Source of the DNA: Pleionea sediminis
GTDB taxonomy: Bacteria > Pseudomonadota > Gammaproteobacteria > Enterobacterales > Kangiellaceae
Direction of reading: 5' to 3'
DNA: 64,000 nucleotides
Assembly (NCBI RefSeq): GCF_007570825.1
Contig: NZ_SUNB01000009.1
Span: 114,556-178,555, forward strand
Shown: positions 26,779 to 36,619 of the stretch, piece by piece
How positions within the stretch are numbered: the stretch's first letter is position 1
Layout of the letters: every line of letters begins with the position of its first letter
Notes under the pieces: model-generated
The model's database searches: none
Told to the model about the DNA's origin: nothing
The model's input: the letters and a program-made list of their open reading frames with translations, nothing else
Position numbers and translations under genes: made by a program

Positions 26779-29214
26779 TTGGAATCGAATGCCAACCCAG
26801 CAGAAGCCAAACCAATACCACTCAGCCGAAGTGATTTATACATTAGTCCTCAGTGCTATTATATTGCCGAGCAAAATTCACTCGAATACCTACTAAAAAT
26901 TCTAAAAGTTGCGTCTACTGATTGTACCTTCGATGATTTATTGGTTGAGTTTACACAGTGGAACGAGGCTAAAAATCGACAAGGGAATCGCTTTTTTCAA
27001 GGGCGAGTTTCAGAAGTCAATGAATGGGAGCTTGATGTTGAGTCCTGGTCTTTCATACAGCGATTACAAGCCGACAAACAGCTTAATACGTATCTTGATA
27101 AGTCAGTAAGCTATTTGCTAATGAGAGATCTAGGCATTTCCTTTCATGACGATCAAGCAACAAAAGACAAAAATCGATTAGTTCGTCGCCTTCAGCGTTG
27201 GTTGATTCAGCAAAGTTCAAAAAGTTCAGAACAAAACTCTGCATTCTCAATGGTAAACTTGAGTAAGAAAGCCAAAGAATATGGAATTGGGTCGACATTT
27301 AACTGGTTGCTGAATAAGCTCTCTGGCGCACAAGCGAATATGCCTGACAATCTTGATTCAACTGAGGGCATGAGAAAGTTGGTTAAAATTATTGCCGGGG
27401 TAGTCTTGCATCAAATGGTTGACTTGCCAAAATCCGTGTCAGAGCAGCAACGAGCGAAGCTGCTTGATAGTGCGATTCGACTGGGCTATTGCTATGGCTT
27501 AACCTATCCATTTATTGATGATTTATTGGATGACAATTACGTACTCAGTGAACGAGATAAGCGTGTATTTAATGATGCGATTAACCGATCATTACTGACC
27601 GGTCATGTTGTTGAATGCCCAACGTTTGACTCAACAGTTCAGTCACAAATGCAATTCATATATCGCGAACTCCGTGAAGCTTTTGAAACGATTCGTCACC
27701 TCCAACCAGCCGAACAGAGTCAGCAGTTTTTTGAGCAGGCTTACATTTTTTTTAAAGCTCAAGATATCGATAGAACACGTTCTTTAGCCAATAGTAAGTC
27801 TCTCGATATCAAGTCATTATTTTTGCCGCTGATTTTAAAGTCTGCTGGGTGTCGGCTTATCGCCCGTCATATTTTGGCTAAGTCGAGCGATGAGTCGTTC
27901 GATCATCGAACATTTTGTTTTGGCATTTACAATCAATTTAATGATGATATTAAAGATATCGATGACGACTTAAAAAATGATAACGTCACTCCATACACTC
28001 ATTATTTAACGTATGGCGTTAATGATAAAAACTCAGTGAATCCCTATCGAGTTTATTGGTCTGTTGTGTTTTATTTGATAAATAACTTATACAAAGGCCA
28101 TCAACAAAGTAAATATTTGATTTTGGAACGCAGTATTAATGCTCATAGAAGTGTTTTACGGGCTGTTGGAAAAGAGCGATATAACGATTTAAGAGAAAAG
28201 CTTTTGCATACGGGGCACAAAGAATTTGATGAGAAACTGCATTCCATTGTAATGATGTCTTCGAACGTAGCCTGGTTTGATAAGTTTCTTAGTCGACAAG
28301 TTGCCCAATTTTTTGAGCAACAACAAAATAGAAAAGAAAGATTTCAATTACAGTTTGAGCAAGCGAAGCAAATTGTTGAGTCGGCAATACCTATCAAGCC
28401 AGTCTCCAAGCAGTTACCACATCAGTTAGTAACCGCTGCCAATTATAGTTTGACCAATGGCGGAAAGCGATTGCGTTCCATTATTGCTTATAAATTGTCA
28501 ACCGACATGTATCAGTTGCATGAGGCGCAGTGGAAACCAATTGTTCAACTTTTAGAATATATGCATACATCGTCCCTTATTTTTGACGATAAGCCAACGC
28601 AAGATAATGCCGATTTACGACGCGGAAAGCCCACTTTGCACAAGCGCTACCAATGTGAGGCGACGGCCGAGCTGACTGCGGTATCTTTGATGATGAAAGC
28701 GGTCGAGGTTCAAAGTCAAATTCGTGGTGTAGATTCGAAAATTGTTTTAAAAGCAATTGAATATTCAGCGAAAACAACTCAAAGAATCTGTGAAGGCCAG
28801 CTATTGGATTTGCAAGCTGGCTCCAATAACTTTGATTTGGAAACATTAGAGACGATTTGTCATTTAAAAACAGGACTTGCTATTGAAGCTAGCTTGATGA
28901 TCCCTGCCATTATTGCCGACGATGATGAGCTGGCACAAAAAAAATTATGTCAATTTGCTTATCACCTGGGAATTGCATTTCAAGTTAAAGATGACTTGTT
29001 GGATGTTACTGGAAATGAGGCCAATTTAGGAAAGCCTGTTAAACAAGATAAAAATCTTGGTAAACAAAATTTTGTGTCATTGCTGGGTGAAAATGGCGCA
29101 GTGGACAAAATGTATCATCACTATTTTAAAGCTCAAAAATACCTGGAGTCGTTCGATAGCGTTAGTGATTTTTTAATGCAAATTTTAGACTTTGCTATTT
29201 TTCGAGAGCAATAA
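26779..29214 (+). CDS. Tandem two-domain class I isoprenoid (polyprenyl) synthase
   Basis: The start is set at TTG 26779, with AGGAG 7 bases upstream, giving 811 residues; a longer TTG start at 26734 lacks an SD. The C-terminal half is a clear polyprenyl synthetase: NGGKRLRSIIAY, first Asp-rich motif DDKPTQDNADLRRG (Asp603), and second motif QVKDDLLDVTG (Asp738). The N-terminal half is more divergent but also has two Asp motifs, IDDLLDD (Asp247) and NDDIKDIDDD (Asp389). Motif spacings of 142 and 135 residues fit one catalytic helical bundle each. The usual short polyprenyl synthases have one domain of about 300-350 residues. It would condense or ionise allylic diphosphates using Mg2+; the product is unknown. 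A terminator follows at once. Confidence 0.85.
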   Translation: MESNANPAEAKPIPLSRSDLYISPQCYYIAEQNSLEYLLKILKVASTDCTFDDLLVEFTQWNEAKNRQGNRFFQGRVSEVNEWELDVESWSFIQRLQADKQLNTYLDKSVSYLLMRDLGISFHDDQATKDKNRLVRRLQRWLIQQSSKSSEQNSAFSMVNLSKKAKEYGIGSTFNWLLNKLSGAQANMPDNLDSTEGMRKLVKIIAGVVLHQMVDLPKSVSEQQRAKLLDSAIRLGYCYGLTYPFIDDLLDDNYVLSERDKRVFNDAINRSLLTGHVVECPTFDSTVQSQMQFIYRELREAFETIRHLQPAEQSQQFFEQAYIFFKAQDIDRTRSLANSKSLDIKSLFLPLILKSAGCRLIARHILAKSSDESFDHRTFCFGIYNQFNDDIKDIDDDLKNDNVTPYTHYLTYGVNDKNSVNPYRVYWSVVFYLINNLYKGHQQSKYLILERSINAHRSVLRAVGKERYNDLREKLLHTGHKEFDEKLHSIVMMSSNVAWFDKFLSRQVAQFFEQQQNRKERFQLQFEQAKQIVESAIPIKPVSKQLPHQLVTAANYSLTNGGKRLRSIIAYKLSTDMYQLHEAQWKPIVQLLEYMHTSSLIFDDKPTQDNADLRRGKPTLHKRYQCEATAELTAVSLMMKAVEVQSQIRGVDSKIVLKAIEYSAKTTQRICEGQLLDLQAGSNNFDLETLETICHLKTGLAIEASLMIPAIIADDDELAQKKLCQFAYHLGIAFQVKDDLLDVTGNEANLGKPVKQDKNLGKQNFVSLLGENGAVDKMYHHYFKAQKYLESFDSVSDFLMQILDFAIFREQ

Positions 29215-29245
29215 AAAAGGCGAGCTTAGCTCGCCTTTTCTTTTT
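29213..29245. terminator. Bidirectional terminator after the isoprenoid synthase
   Basis: Stem AAAAGGCGAGC/GCTCGCCTTTT with TTA loop and T-rich tail. It also lies 15 bases beyond the stop of the converging lipoprotein gene. Confidence 0.9.
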
Positions 29246-29259
29246 GCAAAGCTGAGTGA

Positions 29260-30177
29260 TCAGTTTAAATCAATCATTGAGAGTAGATTAAGATCGGCAA
29301 TATCAATGACTAATGTTTCATCAATAATGCCATCTCCGTTTTCATCAATATCAAGTTGAACTTGTGTCGAGTCGAGTACCGTGACGATTACTGAGCTATT
29401 ATCTTCAGCGGTTAGTTGAAATTTCCCAGATATAATAAATTCTGCGGCTTCTCCATTGGCGTCAAATACGAGAGGTTCTAGCGTAGCAATAGTAAATGCC
29501 CCATTTTGACTACTAATGTCGACAGTGCCGTTAAGTGTCATGGTGAACAATGATGCTTCTGTATCTAATTCGATGACTTTAACCCAGTCTGAAAAAGCGA
29601 TAGCAGTTTCATTGTAGGCGATTTCTAAATTAAGAGTGTCATTGGAAGTAAAAGTTGTTCCTGTGTAATTATTATTCGACGTGACGGTTCCAACGGCTAA
29701 TAAATCGAGAGGCGTTGTTGTTTCTACAAGAGAGAGGCTATCGAATGTTTGTGTGATGGTATTTTCACCTTCACCGAATATTGGGCCAATTAAGCCATCG
29801 CCGCTTAAATTAAAAGTGTACCCGCCGTTAAATGTGGTTGTTTCTATAAACTGACACTGATCAAATGCAATATCGAACGTGTAATCTGCCGGCAGAGTGC
29901 CTGATAAATTGATATCCATTGAGCCGTTGCCGGTATCTTCAAATGGATTGGTACCGCAGTAGACAATGGCCTTGTTTTTATTTGAAAAATTATTTGTTTT
30001 ACCTTCATTTGGAAGGGTATCTCTCACAATGCTTAAATTTTGATCGCCGGTTATGGCTTGGTTGACGATGGTTTGAGCATTGCTTTTGTTAATGGTAGAT
30101 GTTTCTCGATCCTCGTTATAAGAGTCGCCACAGGCAGTGATGAGCGATAGTACACCAATTGCTGCTATTAATCTCAT
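29260..30177 (-). CDS. Beta-rich lipoprotein of unknown function
   Basis: A 305-residue protein with the lipobox LITAC (Cys16). The mature part is acidic, rich in Thr/Asn/Ser and beta-strand patterns, with a pair of Cys (about 74 and 106) and a C-terminal calcium-loop-like DIDENGDGIIDE segment. No family recognised. Probably outer-membrane anchored. Single gene. Confidence 0.65.
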   Translation of the reverse strand: MRLIAAIGVLSLITACGDSYNEDRETSTINKSNAQTIVNQAITGDQNLSIVRDTLPNEGKTNNFSNKNKAIVYCGTNPFEDTGNGSMDINLSGTLPADYTFDIAFDQCQFIETTTFNGGYTFNLSGDGLIGPIFGEGENTITQTFDSLSLVETTTPLDLLAVGTVTSNNNYTGTTFTSNDTLNLEIAYNETAIAFSDWVKVIELDTEASLFTMTLNGTVDISSQNGAFTIATLEPLVFDANGEAAEFIISGKFQLTAEDNSSVIVTVLDSTQVQLDIDENGDGIIDETLVIDIADLNLLSMIDLN

Positions 30178-30363
30178 GATGATATCCCTTGTATGATTTT
30201 ACCGGTTAATGCAACAGAGATTAATGCAATAAGAATTAACTTTCTCTGAATTAGTTCAAAGTCTGCATTTACATTTTCAAACAAATTAGTTTTTTCTTTA
30301 TATGACAATACGATAGGGCAAGCGTAAGCTATACTGGATCTGAATTTCGAAAAATTTTAAATA

Positions 30364-31437
30364 ATGATAGCGATAACTCGAATATTTATTTTACTAGGGA
30401 TTTCTTTGCTTTCGTTAGCGAAGGCGTTCAGTCAAGGAATGCCTCCGGCGAATGTGAATGTCGTTGAAGCAAAAGAGCAGTCGTTAACTCCTGTAAGCTG
30501 GTTCTCGGGCACGGTAGTGAGTCAAAACAATTCTCACATCTCTGCTGAAGTGTCGGGAAGGATTGAATGGATAGCTCCGCTTGGTGCAACTTTCAAGAAA
30601 GACGATGTTATTGCAAGGATTGATGGAACACGACTGAAGATTCAATTGGATGAAAATCTCGCTTCTGTTAAAAGTGCGCAGTCTCGCTACGATTTCCAAG
30701 TAGCTGAAGTTAAACGTCAATCGGCGCTTGCTAAAAAGAATTTATCGGCAGCTAACGCATTGGATGAAACAATATCTCTGAGAGATATTGCAAAAGGGGA
30801 ACTTGAGGCTGCCAAAGCCAGACTCGCTCAAACACGACAAGATCTTCTTTTTACGGAAGTTAAAGCACCGTTTAATGGATTAATTGCGGAGCGACTCAGC
30901 AGTGTTGGTGAATTAATTAATAATGGCACGGCCATTGTGCGTTTAGTTCAGCTTGAGAACTTAGAGGCGTCAATATTTGCGCCAATTACTGCTTATCGAT
31001 TTGTTCAGCAAGTGAAAGATTTGGCCATTGAATCTTCGTTAGGAAAGGGTAGTGCGCCAATTAAAAGTGTTGTACCTGTTGCTAATTTGCAATCTCATTT
31101 AATGGAAGTGCGGTTGGATATGTCAGATGTAGATTGGCCTGTCGGTTTAAGCATGAAAGCAGCTGTCGTTACCGGCAAAGTGAAAACAGCACTTGCGGTT
31201 CCGCGAGATGCTCTGGTTTTAAGACGGCAAGGGACATTTGTTTTTCGGGTTAACGAAGATAATACCGCGGAACAAATACCGGTGGAGCTCGGGCTTTCTT
31301 CCGGAGAATTTATTGAAATAAAAGGAAATGTAGCACTGGGTGATAAAATCATTGTTCGCGGAGCAGAACGGCTTCAACCTGGGCAAGCGGTTGCAATAAA
31401 ACAATCCAATTCAAATTTAGTTTCGGGCCAACAATGA
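30364..31437 (+). CDS. RND efflux periplasmic adaptor (membrane fusion protein)
   Basis: A 357-residue adaptor with a signal peptide (about 1-22), a barrel-sandwich/lipoyl half (SAEVSGRIEWIAPLGATFKK), a coiled-coil hairpin (about 85-155), the second lipoyl half (FTEVKAPFNGLIAERLSSVG) and beta-barrel/MP domains ending about 345. It links the inner-membrane pump to an outer-membrane channel. The stop overlaps the pump start as ATGA, so translation is coupled. Confidence 0.92.
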   Translation: MIAITRIFILLGISLLSLAKAFSQGMPPANVNVVEAKEQSLTPVSWFSGTVVSQNNSHISAEVSGRIEWIAPLGATFKKDDVIARIDGTRLKIQLDENLASVKSAQSRYDFQVAEVKRQSALAKKNLSAANALDETISLRDIAKGELEAAKARLAQTRQDLLFTEVKAPFNGLIAERLSSVGELINNGTAIVRLVQLENLEASIFAPITAYRFVQQVKDLAIESSLGKGSAPIKSVVPVANLQSHLMEVRLDMSDVDWPVGLSMKAAVVTGKVKTALAVPRDALVLRRQGTFVFRVNEDNTAEQIPVELGLSSGEFIEIKGNVALGDKIIVRGAERLQPGQAVAIKQSNSNLVSGQQ

Positions 31438-34400
31438 TTGTTACCGCTGCTTCTTTAAAAAATCCAACGGCGGTTGTTGTTGGTATTTTATTAGCGGTTT
31501 TATTTGGGCTGATATCTGTTTTCAAAATTCCAATTCAATTAACGCCTGATATCAGTCAACCGATGATAACCATTTCGACTAATTGGCGTGGTGCTGCGCC
31601 CGAAGAAATGGAAGCAGAAATAATAGAACGTCAAGAAGATGTTCTTAAAGGATTGCAGGGTTTGATGACTCTGGAGTCGTCTTCAGATCAGGGACGAGGA
31701 AATATTACGCTGAGGTACAGAACAGGCATCAATTTAGAAAGAGCATTGATTGATGTGATGAATGCCTTAAATCAAGTGCCAAGTTATCCGCCGGATGCGA
31801 CGGAACCGGTGATTGCGGTTGGTGGAAATTCAACCTTCACGGCCATTGCCTGGTTTGCGCTAAAGCCAACCGAGGGAAATACGCGCGATATCGTCAGTTA
31901 TCAAGATTTTGTTGAAGAAGTTGTTCAGACGCGTATGGAACGTGTACCTGGAATTTCACAAACGAATGCTTTTGGTGGCTTGCAGACAGAACTTCGCATT
32001 ACCTTTAACCCTTATCAGGTTGCAGGATTGGGTATGAACATTCCTGAACTTGCGGCAACGCTTACCAATAACACCGATGTTTCTGCTGGCTTTAATGAAG
32101 TGGGACGACGGAAATATACCTTACGATACTCCGGAAAATATGATGCGGAACAATTGAAGGACATGGTGTTAGAGTGGCGGCAAGGTCGACCGATATTATT
32201 GTCAGATGTCGCAGACGTGGAATTAAAGCTGCAAGATCGTGTTGGGATCTTAACATTAGACGGTGAACCTGCTATTGCGATGAACGCGCAGGCGGAGCAA
32301 GGTGTTAATGTCATGGATGTTATGGCCGGATTAAAACTGGCAATGAAGGAATTAAATGAAGGAGCACTAAAAAGAGAAGGCTTACAGTTAATTCAAATGT
32401 ACGATGAAACACTTTACATCGGACGCAGTATGAGTTTGGTGCAGAATAATTTATTACTGGGGATTTTTTTGGCTATTGCCGTACTTTGGTGGTTTTTAAG
32501 AAAATTTCGAGCCACGCTCATTGTTGCGGTTGCCATTCCCATCTCGATAATTATTACTTTGGTTGTTATGTATTCTGCTGGACGCACTCTAAATATAATT
32601 TCAATGGCGGGATTGGCCTTTGCTGTTGGAATGGTGCTGGATGCTGCGATTGTTGTTTTAGAAAATATTGTTCGTTTACGGGAAAAAGGTGAAGAGCCTA
32701 ATCAGGCATCTTTTTTGGGAGCAACTCAGGTATGGGGAGCTTTGTTAGCGTCAACAGCAACAACCGTCGCTATCTTTTTGCCGATTGCTTTTTTAGAAGA
32801 AGTGTCTGGTCAATTATTTGCGGACTTGGCAATCACAATAGCCGTAGCGATCGTTGCATCTTTAGTGATTGCGGTAAGTGTATTACCAACAGCGGCGAGA
32901 GTGTTATTAAAAGAGTTTAAACAAAAAGATCCGCACGCTCATTGGTGGCATGGAATTACTGAAAAAATTATGGCTCTGACGGGTACTCCTAGACGACGTA
33001 TGTCTTGGGTACTGGGTTTAATGTTTGTGTCGATAGGTGGTAGCTGGTTACTATTTCCGAAAGTTGACTATTTGCCCAAAGGGAATCAAAACTCTTTTCG
33101 AGCATTTATTTTACCTCCGCCGGGCTTAAGCTATCCAGCTGCTCGATTTGAAATGACCGAAGAGATAAATCGACGTTTAATGCCTTATTTGTTAGGAGAG
33201 AAAGAGCCAAAAATTGATCATACCTGGATGGGCTTTTTTGGTAACTTTGGCTTTATGGGAGGTCGCGCGGAAGAGGCGAATGATATCAGTCGTATTATTC
33301 AAGTAGTGAATCAAGAATTACTCGCCGGATTTCCCGATACCATTGCTTTTGCGTCACAAGCGCAATTGTTTGAAAATCTCGGCGGTGGTCGCCGAATTGA
33401 TATTGATATTCAAGGAAATGAAGTTGATGAGTTGCTACAAGCCGCGCGAGTCGGTTTTGGTGCTGTGTCAGAAGCGCTTCCTGGGGCTCGAATACAACCA
33501 TCTCCAGGATTAACTCTGGCGGAACCGGAACTAAGAATGAAACCTATTGAAAGACGAATTGCAGAGGCTGGTTGGACACGACAACAAGTTTCTTCAATTT
33601 CACAAGCACTGGGGACCGGGTTATACGTTGGTGAATTTTTTAACGGCCAAAAGCGACTCAATGTTTTTATTCGCTCAACGGATTGGGACACACCGGAAGA
33701 ACTTGCGCAAATACCTTTATACACCCCAGAGGCTGGAGTGCAACCTTTTGGAGAGTTGGTTAGTATTGAGCGTACGGCTGGCCCGAGTTCGATCCGCCGG
33801 GTGAATCGAAAGCGTACCATTACTTTACAAGTTACACCGCCAGACAACATTACGCTTGAAGAAGCGATTGTGGTAATTAAAGAGAAAGCTGAGCCGGCAA
33901 TTTTATCGAATTTGTCGCAGTCAGGAAGTGTTAATTATCGCGGTAGCGCAGAAGCATTAACCGAAGCACTTGGGAATATGGGGCAAAGTTTCTTCCTAGC
34001 TTTGATCATTTTATATTTATTGATGTCTGCTCTGTTTCGATCCTTTAAAGATAGCTTATTGGTCGTTTTAACCATTCCTCTGGCCACCATTGGTGGTATT
34101 GGTTTGCTGCAAGTAACAAATTTATTTATTTTTCAGCCACTCGATTTACTCACGATGATCGGTTTTATTATTTTACTCGGTCTAGTTGTGAATAATGCGA
34201 TTCTATTAGTGTATCAAACCCGTGTTGGAGAAGCCGAAGGTTTACCGCGAGTTGAAGCGGTTCATCAAGCGGTTCGACTTCGTTTGCGTCCGATATTAAT
34301 GAGCACGTTAACCAGTATTTGCGGGATGTTACCATTACTATTAGTTCCTGGTGCCGGAGCTGAACTTTACCGAGGAATTGCTGCGGTTATCGTTGGTGGA

Positions 34401-34523
34401 ATGAGTATTAGTACCCTATTTACTTTGATCTTCTTGCCCAGTCTTTTACAGATGGGGAAAGCCTCTGAGCAACTAAAAACAATTGATATTGAAGAGATAA
34501 AGTCAGCCAGCGAGTCTCGTTGA
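31434..34523 (+). CDS. RND family efflux permease
   Basis: A 1029-residue pump of the AcrB/MMPL-type superfamily with 12 membrane helices (one N-terminal, five in the middle at about 335-490, one at about 525, five at about 845-1010) and two large periplasmic loops. The helix-4 proton-relay region reads GMVLDAAIVVLENI, so the first Asp of the usual DD pair is present and the second is Ala. It uses the proton motive force to expel drugs, solvents or lipids; the substrate is unknown. No outer-membrane channel gene is nearby, so a shared TolC-type channel is inferred. Confidence 0.93.
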   Translation: MIVTAASLKNPTAVVVGILLAVLFGLISVFKIPIQLTPDISQPMITISTNWRGAAPEEMEAEIIERQEDVLKGLQGLMTLESSSDQGRGNITLRYRTGINLERALIDVMNALNQVPSYPPDATEPVIAVGGNSTFTAIAWFALKPTEGNTRDIVSYQDFVEEVVQTRMERVPGISQTNAFGGLQTELRITFNPYQVAGLGMNIPELAATLTNNTDVSAGFNEVGRRKYTLRYSGKYDAEQLKDMVLEWRQGRPILLSDVADVELKLQDRVGILTLDGEPAIAMNAQAEQGVNVMDVMAGLKLAMKELNEGALKREGLQLIQMYDETLYIGRSMSLVQNNLLLGIFLAIAVLWWFLRKFRATLIVAVAIPISIIITLVVMYSAGRTLNIISMAGLAFAVGMVLDAAIVVLENIVRLREKGEEPNQASFLGATQVWGALLASTATTVAIFLPIAFLEEVSGQLFADLAITIAVAIVASLVIAVSVLPTAARVLLKEFKQKDPHAHWWHGITEKIMALTGTPRRRMSWVLGLMFVSIGGSWLLFPKVDYLPKGNQNSFRAFILPPPGLSYPAARFEMTEEINRRLMPYLLGEKEPKIDHTWMGFFGNFGFMGGRAEEANDISRIIQVVNQELLAGFPDTIAFASQAQLFENLGGGRRIDIDIQGNEVDELLQAARVGFGAVSEALPGARIQPSPGLTLAEPELRMKPIERRIAEAGWTRQQVSSISQALGTGLYVGEFFNGQKRLNVFIRSTDWDTPEELAQIPLYTPEAGVQPFGELVSIERTAGPSSIRRVNRKRTITLQVTPPDNITLEEAIVVIKEKAEPAILSNLSQSGSVNYRGSAEALTEALGNMGQSFFLALIILYLLMSALFRSFKDSLLVVLTIPLATIGGIGLLQVTNLFIFQPLDLLTMIGFIILLGLVVNNAILLVYQTRVGEAEGLPRVEAVHQAVRLRLRPILMSTLTSICGMLPLLLVPGAGAELYRGIAAVIVGGMSISTLFTLIFLPSLLQMGKASEQLKTIDIEEIKSASESR

Positions 34524-34530
34524 GAAGAAA

Positions 34531-35706
34531 TTAAAATAAGGTGAGACTTTCATCATCACTTGAAGAGTCAGATTGGATACCAAGAAGTTCTCTTTCCGTA
34601 TCTGTTGAAGCTCTAGCTTTCAATTTTTCGATTAATATTCCCATATTTAAATTATGCTTCGATGAAGAGGTCACATCTTCTTTGATAAATAATTCGGCAT
34701 CGGTTAGTGATTCAGAAATATGCTGTAGTATCTGGCTGACTCTATCTTGGAACTGCATGTGCTCAACGGTTTTATTGATATTTTGATAGATAATATTTTG
34801 AAGATCTTCCAGCGCGTTATGTTCATCAACCATTTCAGTTAAAGTTGATTCAAATTGGTTTAATGTGTCAATGACATTATGAGGTTGCTCCGAACTGGAT
34901 TCAGAAGATTGATGATGAAAAGATAAAACAAAGTTATTCAGTAGTTGTTCAAAAGTATGATTGTCCTTTTCAATGCTCTTTATTACGTTTGAAACTTGTT
35001 CATCAATTGCTTCAAGCGACACTCTATTGGAATCATTAGAAGTGTTTTTATTTTCGTATGAATTGATCGTCTTTTTTAGTTCATCAGCAATTTTTTTTAG
35101 TTCTTGATGTTTCAGTAATGACGACTCCATTGCTTCTCGAATGTCGTGAAGTTGTGAAGAGAAACTTGAAGTTGTTTTAGTCTTGGTATCATGATCGGCA
35201 AAGTATATTTGACATAGTTCTTTTACTGAGTTTAGAGAGTGTGCGACTTGTTGGCTTTGAGCTTGTTGGTTTTTGTTATTTGTGGAATCAAAAACCTTGT
35301 TAATACCAGAAATTATTTGATCAAAGCAGCGACTGATTCCTGTCACTGAATTTTCCATGTCATTTTGAATGGACTCAATAATATTGATCCATATCGTGAT
35401 GATATCAATCAATTCCTTTGATGTAGATTGACGTGACTCTTTGATATGATTTTCTCGCGTTGATGTTTGTGCTTGAATTAATGCGACTTCGTGAGATACA
35501 AAACTGATCAATCCAGTGAAATAAATAACAAACAAAATGGCAGAAATAATCGCAGTGCTATAGGCGATCCAGCTCCAAGAAAAGTCGTTAGAAAAAGCAA
35601 TGCCAGATAGAAGTGTTGAAATAATTGCACAAAAGAAAAAGACAATTAGTAGAGTCTGTTTTTTGAAAATAGAAGATTTAAGCGCTACAAATTTATTGTC
35701 TTTCAT
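34531..35706 (-). CDS. Membrane-anchored coiled-coil protein with CheZ-like motif
   Basis: A 391-residue protein with two membrane helices (about 17-37 and 44-68) and a long cytoplasmic helical region. Near residue 325 the segment MQFQDRVSQILQHI is followed by SLTDAELFI. CheZ phosphatase uses QDLTGQ, in which Asp and Gln four residues apart dephosphorylate CheY-P; QDRVSQ has the same D-x3-Q spacing. Many proteobacterial methyl-accepting-like proteins carry a similar FQDRVSQ segment. A role as a signalling or phosphatase-type protein is inferred. Low similarity otherwise. It converges on the RND gene. Confidence 0.65.
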   Translation of the reverse strand: MKDNKFVALKSSIFKKQTLLIVFFFCAIISTLLSGIAFSNDFSWSWIAYSTAIISAILFVIYFTGLISFVSHEVALIQAQTSTRENHIKESRQSTSKELIDIITIWINIIESIQNDMENSVTGISRCFDQIISGINKVFDSTNNKNQQAQSQQVAHSLNSVKELCQIYFADHDTKTKTTSSFSSQLHDIREAMESSLLKHQELKKIADELKKTINSYENKNTSNDSNRVSLEAIDEQVSNVIKSIEKDNHTFEQLLNNFVLSFHHQSSESSSEQPHNVIDTLNQFESTLTEMVDEHNALEDLQNIIYQNINKTVEHMQFQDRVSQILQHISESLTDAELFIKEDVTSSSKHNLNMGILIEKLKARASTDTERELLGIQSDSSSDDESLTLF

Positions 35707-35929
35707 AGGCTAATAGAGTGTCTCGGCATTGCAGTCCTGTCTCATATGGTTCCTGCACTTTTATTGTGAAGTAAAATTCAATGTTTTATTAAGCCAATAA
35801 ACCTTGATGTATTGAGTATAGATTAAGCTTTTCGAGTTACAAGAATATCCATTGGCTAGACAAGAAGTTCTTATATGAGATATCTCGATGATTAGCAACG
35901 CTAATTTTCAAGCATGTCGTAAGAAGGGC

Positions 35930-35964
35930 GCTCGAGATCAAACCCTCATAGAGTTGACTCGAGC
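35930..35964 (-). terminator. Hairpin downstream of the AhpD-like gene
   Basis: Arms GCTCGAG/CTCGAGC, extended by TCAA/TTGA pairing with a small bulge, about 30 bases after the stop. No long T run. Confidence 0.45.
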
Positions 35965-35995
35965 GAGATCTGGTTTGAAAAGCTAATTGTTTATT

Positions 35996-36586
35996 CTATG
36001 TGTGTTTACCTTGTTCCCAATCCGATTGTTTAAGATAGGTTTTTCCTGCTTCTAAAGCACCTTTCTCCAGAGAGGTAGCCATTGAGTCATTCCAGCGATT
36101 GAGATAGCCAAACAGTGAGATAACGCCGAGTATTTCCACAATTTCTCCTTCATTCCAATGTTTATGGAGTTCTTTAGTTATTTTTTCGTCAACGCTGTTT
36201 GGCACACTCGAGGCAGCCAGTGCAAATTCAAAAGCAGCTTTCTCTCCCGCTGTGTATAGATCGCTCTGGCGAAAGTTCCAGATGTTTTCCAGTCGCTCAT
36301 CGCTGCCACCGTAGCGGTGAGCCGCTAAAATAGTGTGCGCCTGGCAATAACGGCAGCCAGTATTGGCACTGGTTAAGTATCCGATAAGTCTCTTCTGTTC
36401 GCTGGTAACACGATCTTTATTTTCCATTACTGATTTGTTGAGCTCGATGAACGCTTTTGCAATAGCCGGCCTGCGCTGCATTGTTAGCACGCTATTGGGG
36501 CAAAAGCCGAGAGTTTCGTTAAAAAAACGAGCAAGCTCTGCTACTTCAGAATCATGATCGCTAGCAAAAGGAGTGACTAGTGGCAT
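35996..36586 (-). CDS. AhpD-like/carboxymuconolactone decarboxylase family peroxidase-related protein
   Basis: A protein of 196 residues when started at ATG 36586, which has GGAG 6 bases upstream; the ATG at 36598 lacks an SD. The helical AhpD-like fold contains TGCRYCQAHTILAAHR, where CxxC plus a downstream His is the redox site of AhpD-type proteins. It lies just after the marR gene, with a palindromic operator candidate at the junction, suggesting MarR control of this oxidative-stress or quinone-related enzyme (inference). Confidence 0.87.
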   Translation of the reverse strand: MPLVTPFASDHDSEVAELARFFNETLGFCPNSVLTMQRRPAIAKAFIELNKSVMENKDRVTSEQKRLIGYLTSANTGCRYCQAHTILAAHRYGGSDERLENIWNFRQSDLYTAGEKAAFEFALAASSVPNSVDEKITKELHKHWNEGEIVEILGVISLFGYLNRWNDSMATSLEKGALEAGKTYLKQSDWEQGKHT

Positions 36587-36605
36587 ATTTAGCTCCATAC
36601 TTATT

Positions 36606-36619
36606 GTTTCAAGTGAAAC
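36606..36619. promoter_or_regulatory. MarR operator candidate A
   Basis: GTTTCAAGTGAAAC: perfect 6-bp arms around AG, between marR and the AhpD-like gene. It matches site B upstream of marR at 12 of 14 positions. Confidence 0.6.

Noticed and set aside
33410..33850. Minus-strand open frame of 146 codons inside the RND pump gene
   Set aside because: Antisense shadow of a well-conserved gene; composition follows the codon pattern of the plus strand.
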